From NCBI GenBank assembly GCA_022425845.1, contig JAKMEU010000082.1, forward strand, positions 1-6,390: DNA of 6,390 nt, given 5' to 3'. Position 1 is the first letter of the stretch. Every line of letters starts with the position of its first letter. The notes under the pieces are model-generated. The model had not been told where the DNA came from. It ran no database searches and saw only the letters and a list, made by a program, of their open reading frames with translations. A program made the position numbers and the translations under genes. This DNA comes from Luminiphilus sp. GTDB taxonomy: Bacteria > Pseudomonadota > Gammaproteobacteria > Pseudomonadales > Halieaceae. This document shows, in pieces, positions 1-5,124 of the stretch.

Positions 1-1
1 C

Positions 2-718
2 ATGGGTGTGGAGGGCATTGACCCTAACGATATTGTGGGGACCTACGTTGAACCCGAACACTGGAATGCACTGATCAGCGACCCGGACGTGCTTGTTCTC
101 GACACCCGAAACAACTACGAAGTAGAAATTGGGTCGTTTGAAAATGCGGTGAACCCCAACACCGATTCCTTTAGAGAATTACCCGAGTATGTGAAGCAAG
201 CGCTGAATCCCGCTCGACACAAAAAGGTGGCCATGTTTTGCACCGGTGGCATCCGCTGTGAAAAATCCACGGCGTTTCTCAAGCAGCAGGGATTTGATGA
301 GGTGTACCACCTGAAAGGCGGCATCCTGGGCTATTTGGAGGCCATACCAGAACCCGAGAGCAAGTGGCGAGGTGAGTGTTTCGTGTTTGATAACCGCGTA
401 ACGGTCAACCACAGGCTGGAGAAAGGCGAGTATGACCAGTGCCACGCCTGCCGTCGGCCGATTACCGAGGATGACAAGCTCAGTGTGCACTTCCGCAAAG
501 GCGTGAGTTGCCACCACTGCCACGACAAACAGTCAGCACGCCAGGCGGCGCGCTATTCGGAACGTGAACACCAGATCGAACTGGCCGAACGGCGCGGTGA
601 GCCTCACATCGGGCAATCAATGGAACAGACGATCGCTGACAGAAAGCAGGAAAAACTGCGCTTTAAGGAGCGGCAGCGCCAAAGAGACAGCTCCCGTTCA
701 ACCGATACCGATAATTAG
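2..718 (+). CDS. trhO: tRNA uridine(34) hydroxylase TrhO (YceA/UPF0176 family), 5'-truncated by window edge
   Basis: TrhO uses O2 to hydroxylate the wobble uridine U34 of certain tRNAs to 5-hydroxyuridine, the first step towards cmo5U/mcmo5U; it is cytosolic. The visible 238 residues cover the rhodanese domain (about residues 10-115, counted from the first visible Met) and the C-terminal part. The active-site loop is FCTGGIRCEKS, with the candidate catalytic Cys at residue 80. The signatures VGTY, DTRNNYEV and YHLKGGILGYLE are typical of the family. After the rhodanese domain come two CxxC pairs (C147/C150 and C170/C173), a probable metal-binding knuckle, then a highly charged helical tail rich in Arg, Gln and Glu. 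E. coli TrhO is about 350 residues, so the N-terminal domain lies left of the window. The ATG at base 2 aligns inside the family and is not the start. It ends at TAG (716-718) and is convergent with the next gene. Confidence 0.95.
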   Translation: MGVEGIDPNDIVGTYVEPEHWNALISDPDVLVLDTRNNYEVEIGSFENAVNPNTDSFRELPEYVKQALNPARHKKVAMFCTGGIRCEKSTAFLKQQGFDEVYHLKGGILGYLEAIPEPESKWRGECFVFDNRVTVNHRLEKGEYDQCHACRRPITEDDKLSVHFRKGVSCHHCHDKQSARQAARYSEREHQIELAERRGEPHIGQSMEQTIADRKQEKLRFKERQRQRDSSRSTDTDN

Positions 719-753
719 CAGCACCCCTCGGCAGCCGACAAAAGCATGTCGCC

Positions 754-783
754 TGTAGGCGGGTTAGCGCAGCTCAATGGGTC
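754..783. repeat. Possible degenerate GGGTTAGCGCAGC-type intergenic palindromic repeat
   Basis: The 95-base gap between two convergent genes contains GTAGGCGGGTTAGCGCAGC (755-773). From memory this resembles the left arm and loop of a widespread intergenic palindrome in proteobacteria, roughly GTAGGGTGGGTTAGCGCAGC followed by GTAACCC. Here the expected right arm is replaced by TCAATGGG, so the arms no longer pair and it would be a decayed copy. A small hairpin, CGCC-TGTA-GGCG (750-761), overlaps its left end. Only one copy is visible, so repeat status cannot be shown from this window. Confidence 0.35.
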
Positions 784-792
784 TCTGATGCC

Positions 793-807
793 GCGGCGCC
801 CTGCCGC
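793..807. terminator. Weak hairpin between convergent genes
   Basis: GCGGC (793-797) and GCCGC (803-807) form a 5-bp GC-only stem with a GCCCT loop, between the stops of trhO and the convergent hydrolase. There is no T-run after it on either strand, so it is not a standard intrinsic terminator. It may act as a 3'-end stabiliser or be coincidental in GC-rich DNA. Confidence 0.25.
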
Positions 808-813
808 CAGCGA

Positions 814-1758
814 CTATGAATGGAGTGCGACGCCGGCCGGTTCCGCGCCTTGATGCATTGAGTCGGGAAGCATCGTATCCCCTGCATGACTCGCTATGAG
901 CTCCACCAGGGTGGGCATAAGCGCCTCAGGTAGGTTATGGCCCATACCGTCAATTATCTCCAACCGCGCATTGGCGATATGTTTCGCCGTATCCACGCCA
1001 CAGGCCAGAGGCACCAACAGATCATCTCGCCCATGCACCACCAGACTGGGCGTAGCGATGCGCTTCAGTAACTCGACGCGACTACCACTGGCCATAATCG
1101 CAGCCATTTGGCGGGAATAACCGGGGGGGTAATAGCTGCGCTCGTAAGCAGCCAACACCTTCTGCCTGAGCTCATCATCACCTTGAGGGAACCCGGGGCT
1201 GCCGATAAGGCGCTGGAAATCCATCGTGCTTTCCACCGAGGGCTTCACAAAACCCAGATAGCGTTTCAGAAGTGCCCGGCTGATCTTGCGATTGGCCCTG
1301 GGCAGGGCCGGATCTCCGCTTGAAGACATGATGGATGTCAGGGAATGAATGCGGTCAGGAAATCGTGCCGTTACGATTTGGGCAATCATGCCCCCCATTG
1401 AAACGCCTGCGAGGTGAACCCGCCCCAGCCCCAGGGCATCCATGACACCGCAGACGTCGTTCGCCATATCGTCCAATTTATAGGACACCTTCAGCGGCCT
1501 ACCCAATGCCGCTGTCAGCATGATGCTCGGCGCACTGGGGATCCGTGCAGATTCCATTTTTTGGGACAACCCAACGTCGCGGTTATCAAAACGGATGACT
1601 CGAAAACCCCGATCAGCTAATCCATAACAGAGAGACAGTGGCCAGGCCGTCATCTGTGTGGCCAGGCCCATCACCAGCAAAATTACCGGGTCTGCTGGCT
1701 CGCCAAATTCGTCATAGGCCACGCGAATACCATTGGCTTTCAGGTACTTTACCAACAT
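814..1758 (-). CDS. Alpha/beta-fold hydrolase (esterase/lipase-like)
   Basis: This is a 314-residue alpha/beta hydrolase of the single-domain type (AB hydrolase 1 clan). The catalytic set is visible: nucleophile elbow GVSMGG with Ser120, acid in HGRDDLLVP (probably Asp246) and His274 in GMGHNLPEA. The oxyanion-hole region is LLVMGLATQMTAW (28-39), followed by FDNRDVGLS (58-65), as in the family that includes aclacinomycin methylesterase-like proteins. A lid region lies roughly at 150-225. I see no signal peptide, so it is probably cytosolic. The ATG at 1758 is chosen because AGAGGG lies 9 bases upstream and the homologous fold starts right there (VKYLKANGIRVAYDEFG). A longer frame from a GTG at 1878 would add 40 residues unlike the family. 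It is divergent from the WS/DGAT gene, which suggests an ester or lipid substrate, but the sequence does not fix the substrate. Confidence 0.9.
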   Translation of the reverse strand: MLVKYLKANGIRVAYDEFGEPADPVILLVMGLATQMTAWPLSLCYGLADRGFRVIRFDNRDVGLSQKMESARIPSAPSIMLTAALGRPLKVSYKLDDMANDVCGVMDALGLGRVHLAGVSMGGMIAQIVTARFPDRIHSLTSIMSSSGDPALPRANRKISRALLKRYLGFVKPSVESTMDFQRLIGSPGFPQGDDELRQKVLAAYERSYYPPGYSRQMAAIMASGSRVELLKRIATPSLVVHGRDDLLVPLACGVDTAKHIANARLEIIDGMGHNLPEALMPTLVELIASHAGDTMLPDSMHQGAEPAGVALHS

Positions 1759-1934
1759 ATTACACAACCCTCTTTGCTCGCTGGTGATAAAATGGGCGTG
1801 CCGCCAAAATCCAAAAAAAGTTTGCGATAGGCTAACCTTGGGTTGAGTTGAACGCGCATCTTTCGATTTCTCAGGCACCTGCCAATATATCGCCTGACTC
1901 AGTTTTTTGAACGCTTTTTTTTAGGAATGCAACA
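1759..1934. promoter_or_regulatory. Divergent intergenic control region (hydrolase / WS-DGAT)
   Basis: The 176 bases between the divergent starts must hold promoters for both genes unless they are read from further away. On the plus strand TATATC (1886-1891) is a possible -10, with a poor -35 (TTCGAT, 1862-1867). On the minus strand an AT-rich TTTTATCA lies about 30 bases before the hydrolase ATG. Neither box is strong, so positions are tentative. T-rich runs lie just before the WS/DGAT RBS (1903-1922), and a small inverted repeat, GGCG-TGC-CGCC, lies at 1795-1805. The ribosome site for the plus gene is AGGA (1923-1926), 8 bases before its ATG. Confidence 0.4.
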
Positions 1935-3584
1935 ATGAAGAAACTCAGCCCGGTCGACAAGGGGTTCCTCGCAGCAGAGAACCGGGAAACCCCGATGCAT
2001 GTGGCCAGCCTAGGACTGTTCACCCTGCCCGAAGGCGCCGATGAGCAGAAATTCCTGCATGATCTCGCTGAAAATGTGCGATCTACGGATGCCCTATTGC
2101 CCCCCTTTGGTGATCGCCTGCGCATGGGGCGCATGGGGCTGGCCGGCAGTGCCTATTGGGAGACCGACTCCGCCCTGGACATGGACTACCACGTCCGGCA
2201 CTCGGCGCTACCCAAACCCGGCCGCTATCGGGAACTCTTTAACCTTACCTCCCGCCTGCACAGCACGCTGTTGGAGCGTAGTCGTCCGCTCTGGGAAATG
2301 CATGTCATTGAGGGGCTACAAAATCGTCAATTCGCCGTTTACACCAAAACCCACCATGCTGCTGTCGATGGGGCACGTTCAATCCATATTTCCCGAAGCA
2401 TGCTTTCTTCCGACCCCAACTTCGTGCTGGATGAATCCCCATTGTCGCTACAGTCCTGGCAGCGCTACAAAGACGCACTGCGGGCGGGCAAGCAGACCGG
2501 CCCTTCAGCCGCCGAGCTGCGCAATGTAGCGGATATGCTGAAGTCAACTTTCGACAGCGGCACCAACCTGATAAGGGCGGTATCGGCATTTTCACGCACC
2601 TGGGTGGGTCGGGGTGGTGATCTGGCCCTGCCTCACCGCCGGGTACCCATTAGTTCGTTGAACCATTCCATTCATGGAGCACGCCGATTCGTTGCGCAGT
2701 CCTGGCCTTTTGCGCGTATTGCCGCTGTGGGTAAGGCCTTTGATGGCACCTTTAACGATGCGGTGCTGGCCATGTGTTCCGGGGCACTGCGGCAGTACCT
2801 GCAAAACCACGCCGAGCTACCTGACCAATCACTCAAGTCCATGGTACCGGTATCCCTGCGCCAGGCCGGCGATCTGGAATCCGGTAACGCCGTAGCAGCC
2901 ATCAGCGCCGACCTGGCCACCGATATTGCCGATCCTGCCCGACGGATTCAGGCCATTATGGCCTCGGTGAGGGCCGGCAAAGCGTTCTACGCCGGCATGT
3001 CGCCCAAAGAGATAGAACTGGTCAGCACCATCCTGCAATCCCCCACCCTGTTGCTTATGCCGCTGGGACTGATGTCCAAATTGCCTCCGTACAACGTGGC
3101 GATCTCCAATGTCCCGGGCATCCGCGAAAAAATGTACTGGAATGGCGCCCGCATGGACGGCTCCTATCCGCTGTCGATCGTGACCGATGGTATGGCCATG
3201 AATATCACCCTGATGACCCATGGAGAGAATGCCGATTTCGGTATTGTCGCCTGTAGACGCTCGGTCCCCCAGGTACAGCGTCTCATAGACTATATGGAAG
3301 ACGCTCTGGTGGCACTGGAAGACGCAGCGGGATTTGCGACCGCGCCTCCAGCAAAAAAGCCCACCCAACGAAGCCGAAGACCAGCCCGAACAAAGGCAAA
3401 ACCCGCGTCAGGGGCTAAACCCGCAGGGGAGAAAAAAGGCCGCAGCACGGCAAAGACGCCCACCAAGCGGAAGACGCCCGCCAAGGCAAAGGCGCCTGCC
3501 AAAAAGTCCGCGCGACGCCCGCAAAAGGCGGGCACTAAAGTCAGGCCAAAATCCGCAGGCAAAAATGACCGGGTAAAGCCCTGA
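1935..3584 (+). CDS. WS/DGAT family wax ester synthase / diacylglycerol O-acyltransferase with basic C-terminal tail
   Basis: This bifunctional-type acyltransferase transfers the acyl group of acyl-CoA to fatty alcohols (wax esters) or diacylglycerol (triacylglycerol) at the membrane or lipid-body surface. It has 549 residues. The N-terminal catalytic domain begins with LSPVDKGFL and MHVASL and contains RPLWEMHVIEGL (117-128) and the active-site motif HHAAVDG (140-146, with the second His as expected base). The C-terminal WS/DGAT domain has GTFNDAVLA (271-279) and SNVPG (391-395). The core ends near residue 465, matching the usual length of about 450-480. Residues 471-549 are an added low-complexity tail with 29 Lys/Arg against 2 acidic residues, including the tandem hexads KTPTKR, KTPAKA and KAPAKK (507-524). 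Such a tail resembles histone H1 or PhaF-type DNA-binding tails. AGGA 8 bases upstream supports the ATG. The substrate preference cannot be read from the sequence. Confidence 0.95.
   Translation: MKKLSPVDKGFLAAENRETPMHVASLGLFTLPEGADEQKFLHDLAENVRSTDALLPPFGDRLRMGRMGLAGSAYWETDSALDMDYHVRHSALPKPGRYRELFNLTSRLHSTLLERSRPLWEMHVIEGLQNRQFAVYTKTHHAAVDGARSIHISRSMLSSDPNFVLDESPLSLQSWQRYKDALRAGKQTGPSAAELRNVADMLKSTFDSGTNLIRAVSAFSRTWVGRGGDLALPHRRVPISSLNHSIHGARRFVAQSWPFARIAAVGKAFDGTFNDAVLAMCSGALRQYLQNHAELPDQSLKSMVPVSLRQAGDLESGNAVAAISADLATDIADPARRIQAIMASVRAGKAFYAGMSPKEIELVSTILQSPTLLLMPLGLMSKLPPYNVAISNVPGIREKMYWNGARMDGSYPLSIVTDGMAMNITLMTHGENADFGIVACRRSVPQVQRLIDYMEDALVALEDAAGFATAPPAKKPTQRSRRPARTKAKPASGAKPAGEKKGRSTAKTPTKRKTPAKAKAPAKKSARRPQKAGTKVRPKSAGKNDRVKP
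3453..3506 (+). repeat. Three tandem 18-base units encoding Lys/Pro/Ala hexapeptides in the WS/DGAT tail
   Basis: Units at 3453-3470, 3471-3488 and 3489-3506 encode KTPTKR, KTPAKA and KAPAKK. The first two share the first 9 bases exactly (AAGACGCCC) and differ at four of the remaining nine positions; the third is more diverged. This suggests that the basic tail grew by in-frame duplication and could vary in length between strains. Confidence 0.7.
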
Positions 3585-3626
3585 GACGCGCTTCACCATC
3601 AGGCTTGCCAGGGAAGTTGCGCCGCC

Positions 3627-3638
3627 GCCCTAAAGGGC
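3627..3638 (+). terminator. Weak hairpin downstream of the WS/DGAT gene
   Basis: GCCC-TAAA-GGGC begins 43 bases after the stop codon, and a second small stem, TCCC-TCA-GGGA, follows at about 3643-3653. There is no T-run behind either, so a classic intrinsic terminator is not seen. Termination may depend on Rho or on the AT-rich inverted repeat further downstream. Confidence 0.25.
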
Positions 3639-3725
3639 TCCCTCCCTCAGGGATCCGGCAGCCCATCTAAAGCATGACATCGTCAGACCAAACGCGAATA
3701 ATTAATCGGCTTAATAAGTAAACAC

Positions 3726-3754
3726 TAAAAAAGTTATAGGCTCTAAATTTTTTA
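3726..3754. repeat. AT-rich imperfect inverted repeat
   Basis: TAAAAAAGTTA (3726-3736) pairs with TAAATTTTTTA (3744-3754) around a 7-base loop, with one mismatch. Because A6 precedes and T6 closes the structure, each strand shows a stem ending in a U-run. It could be a weak bidirectional terminator or an operator-like palindrome. It lies in a clearly AT-rich stretch (about 3695-3800) amid GC-rich genes. The rest of 3585-3777 holds no gene I can support. Confidence 0.4.
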
Positions 3755-3777
3755 ACGACTTCTCTAACGTTTATTGC

Positions 3778-3990
3778 TCAACTTTTCCCTCGGAAAAAAA
3801 CAACGTTCTCACTTTTTGCAGCTTCCACCGACCACAATGGAATGAGCATCACTCTCTTGTCCTCCACACCGAGCTCCCATTCGTCACACCCAGGCTCTGA
3901 CCGCAAATAGGTTACGGTTTGCACCCGGTGCTTATTTTTTGGACTATCACAGTCTTTCACCACGATCCGGATATGAGGAGTACAGCTCAT
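3778..3990 (-). CDS. Doubtful small ORF, hypothetical protein of 70 residues
   Basis: A 70-codon frame begins at ATG (3990) and ends at TGA (3778-3780). I recognise no domain. The product is soluble-looking and mixed in composition, with segments such as RIVVKDCD and RSEPGCDEWELGVEDKRVM, and it has no signal peptide or membrane segment. In favour: by hand count, GC is about 53, 40 and 53 percent at codon positions 1, 2 and 3, and a low second position is a coding-like trait. Against: the ribosome site is weak (GGGG about 4 bases before ATG), its first codons overlap the start region of the opposite MTHFR gene, and a terminator-like hairpin of the plus strand lies inside it. It is lower in GC than its neighbours, so it is either a small foreign or conserved unknown gene or a chance frame in a leader region. 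Confidence 0.25.
   Translation of the reverse strand: MSCTPHIRIVVKDCDSPKNKHRVQTVTYLRSEPGCDEWELGVEDKRVMLIPLWSVEAAKSENVVFFRGKS
3921..3940 (+). terminator. Terminator-like hairpin with U-run in the MTHFR leader
   Basis: GCAC (3921-3924) pairs with GTGC (3928-3931) around a CCG loop and is followed at once by TTATTTTTT (3932-3940). The stem is short for an intrinsic terminator but the U-run is good. It lies about 50 bases before the likely MTHFR start on the same strand, a position typical of attenuators. It could also end a short transcript from upstream. Confidence 0.35.
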
Positions 3991-3991
3991 C
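3976..3991 (+). promoter_or_regulatory. Strong Shine-Dalgarno preceding an apparent ATC start; SD and start lie in an inverted repeat
   Basis: AGGAG (3976-3980) is a near-perfect ribosome site. Eight bases later, in the MTHFR frame, is ATC (3989-3991), one base away from ATG. ATGAG (3973-3977) is complementary to CTCAT (3986-3990), so part of the SD and the putative start could pair in a 5-bp stem with an 8-base loop. The in-frame stop TGA (3974-3976) limits how far upstream the frame can begin. Confidence 0.55.
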
Positions 3992-4924
3992 GAACCCCAG
4001 ACGAAGCCCGAGAAGGGAAACCTTCAGTCACTGATCGCGGCCGGCGAGTTCGTAGTCACCGCCGAGATCACACCCAAATTAACCGCCAGTGCTGAAGACA
4101 TACTGGCGCAAGCGCTACCCCTCAAAGGGCTTGCCGACGCCGTTAACGTCACAGACGGCGCAGGCGCGCGGGTCACCATGTCCAGCCTGGCGGCCTCCGC
4201 CCTGCTGATACACCACGGCATTGAGCCTGTGCTGCAAATGACCTGCCGCGACCGTAACCGCATTGCGATTGCCGCCGATTTACTGGGCGCGTCAGCACTG
4301 GGCATACGAAACGTGCTGGCGCTGTCCGGCGACGACCCCAAAAAGGGCGATGAGCCCGAAGCCAAACCGGTATTCGATTTAGGCAGTAAGGACATAATGA
4401 CGTTGTGTCGCAGTCTCTCTGCTGAGGGCATCACAGCCTCGGGCCGCAAGCTCAGTTCACCTGCGTCCCTCTTTGTAGGCGCCGCGGATGCGCCCTTCGA
4501 CCCGCCCATCGACTGGGAGCCCACCGGCTTGCTGGAGAAAATTGCGGCGGGTAGCCAATTCATTCAAACACAGTTTTGCTTTGAGCCCGACGTGCTGCGA
4601 CGCTATTTGACCCGTCTGGAAGACTTTGGCGTGCTCGAACAGGCCGCCCTCATCGTAGGTATCGGCCCTATTGCGTCGGCGAAATCAGCCCGCTGGATGG
4701 ATGCCAATCTGTACGGTGTCTCCATACCCGACGACACCATAAAACGTTTGGAGGCGGCCGATGACGAAGCGGCCGAGGGTCTGAAAATTGGTGTGGAACT
4801 GATGCAGGCCTATCGCGATATTCCCGGAGTCAGCGGCGTTCACATTATGTCACCGGCCCAGAGTAGTCGTCGAACGGCAGAGGTTATCCAGCAGTCTGGA
4901 ATTCACACACGTCGAGGTGGCTGA
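3989..4924 (+). CDS. Methylenetetrahydrofolate reductase-like protein (MetF superfamily, divergent)
   Basis: Members reduce 5,10-methylene-THF to 5-methyl-THF with FAD, feeding methionine synthesis or C1 pathways; the protein would be cytosolic. Counting ATC 3989 as residue 1 gives 311 residues, close to the usual 290-310. An (alpha/beta)8 barrel is suggested by TAEITPK (24-30, with Glu26 in the place of catalytic Glu28 of E. coli MetF), VNVTDGAGAR (52-61), TCRDRNR (85-91), LALSGDDP (110-117, with Asp115 in the place of Asp120), TQFCFE (194-199) and GVHIMSP (282-288). The sequence is distant from E. coli MetF, so a specialised C1 role is possible. The only ATG (4178) would remove 63 residues including Glu26 and VTDGAG, so it is not credible as the true start; the frame has no ATG, GTG or TTG between the stop at 3974 and 4178. 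A mutated or non-AUG start, a frameshift or a sequence error must be considered. A lipoprotein gene follows after 19 bases. Confidence 0.85.
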   Translation: MEPQTKPEKGNLQSLIAAGEFVVTAEITPKLTASAEDILAQALPLKGLADAVNVTDGAGARVTMSSLAASALLIHHGIEPVLQMTCRDRNRIAIAADLLGASALGIRNVLALSGDDPKKGDEPEAKPVFDLGSKDIMTLCRSLSAEGITASGRKLSSPASLFVGAADAPFDPPIDWEPTGLLEKIAAGSQFIQTQFCFEPDVLRRYLTRLEDFGVLEQAALIVGIGPIASAKSARWMDANLYGVSIPDDTIKRLEAADDEAAEGLKIGVELMQAYRDIPGVSGVHIMSPAQSSRRTAEVIQQSGIHTRRGG

Positions 4925-4943
4925 TGCTCAGGACTACAAATCG

Positions 4944-5081
4944 ATGAAAAAGCACCTGATAGGCGCGGCGCTGCTTTTTTGCTTTCTGGGAACCGCGGCC
5001 TGCACATCGCCACAGCCATCTGAGGATACCCCGCTGCTGATCCCCTCCACCCGGCCGGTCAATCCGGCCACAGAAGCGTAA
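4944..5081 (+). CDS. Small outer-membrane-type lipoprotein, 45 residues
   Basis: This short gene encodes a 45-residue precursor with a lipoprotein signal peptide: basic start MKKH, hydrophobic core from Leu5 to Ala19, and a lipobox-like TAAC with the lipidated Cys at 20. Thr at position -3 is less usual than Leu but tolerated. The mature part is only 26 residues, with six prolines and no strong charge clusters (SEDTPLLIPSTRPVNP). Thr at +2 is not the inner-membrane Asp signal, so Lol sorting to the outer membrane is expected. CAGGA lies 10 bases before the ATG, and the gap to the MTHFR stop is 19 bases, so cotranscription is likely. It is similar in build to LptM/YifL-like tiny lipoproteins but lacks their clear CGxKGPLY motif. 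I do not recognise the family and its function is unknown. Confidence 0.75.
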   Translation: MKKHLIGAALLFCFLGTAACTSPQPSEDTPLLIPSTRPVNPATEA

Positions 5082-5089
5082 CGGATGCG

Positions 5090-5113
5090 AGCCACTCTAA
5101 TCGAACAGTGGCT
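5090..5113. terminator. Hairpin between convergent lipoprotein and acyl-CoA synthetase genes
   Basis: AGCCACT (5090-5096) and AGTGGCT (5107-5113) form a perfect 7-bp stem with a 10-base loop in the 43-base gap between two convergent stops, beginning 8 bases past the lipoprotein TAA. The plus strand continues GTGGCTTTAG, so the U-tract is poor on both sides. Its position suits a shared, bidirectional terminator, but the missing U-run keeps confidence low. Confidence 0.4.
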
Positions 5114-5124
5114 GTGGCTTTAGC

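Noticed and set aside
1759..1878. 40-residue N-terminal extension of the hydrolase from a GTG at 1878
   Set aside because: The ATG at 1758 has AGAGGG at good spacing and begins right at the conserved fold; the extension is unlike the family, has a poor ribosome site, and would consume most of the divergent control region.
2829..3368. Long minus-strand ORF of 179 codons inside the WS/DGAT gene
   Set aside because: It is antisense to clear catalytic-domain coding sequence and its product is low-quality His/Gly/Gln-rich sequence; it is a shadow frame.
3290..3599. Minus-strand ORFs opposite the basic tail of WS/DGAT
   Set aside because: Low-complexity Gly/Ala/Phe/Leu frames arising as complements of the Lys/Pro/Ala codons; the plus frame is continuous with the enzyme.
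3674..3721. 15-codon ORF as a leader peptide before the AT-rich inverted repeat
   Set aside because: It has no Shine-Dalgarno and no run of regulatory codons, so there is nothing to support translation.
3880..3990. SAH riboswitch upstream of the MTHFR-like gene, prompted by CCAGGCTCTGA
   Set aside because: The partner segment expected upstream (GAGGAGCG-type) is absent and no supporting stems are seen; the short match is likely chance.
3973..4100. Frameshifted start of the MTHFR-like gene from ATG 3973 in another frame
   Set aside because: That frame lacks a ribosome site and reads basic non-family sequence until a stop; it would need a programmed or erroneous shift. The ATC start explains the data more simply, but this is not excluded.
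4024..4563. Minus-strand ORF of 179 codons opposite the MTHFR-like gene
   Set aside because: Ser/Ala-rich shadow of a conserved coding frame, with no domain or ribosome site.
4178..4924. Starting the MTHFR-like gene at ATG 4178
   Set aside because: It would delete the first barrel strands with the catalytic-type Glu and VTDGAG, although the frame upstream translates into well-matching family sequence back to about 4019.
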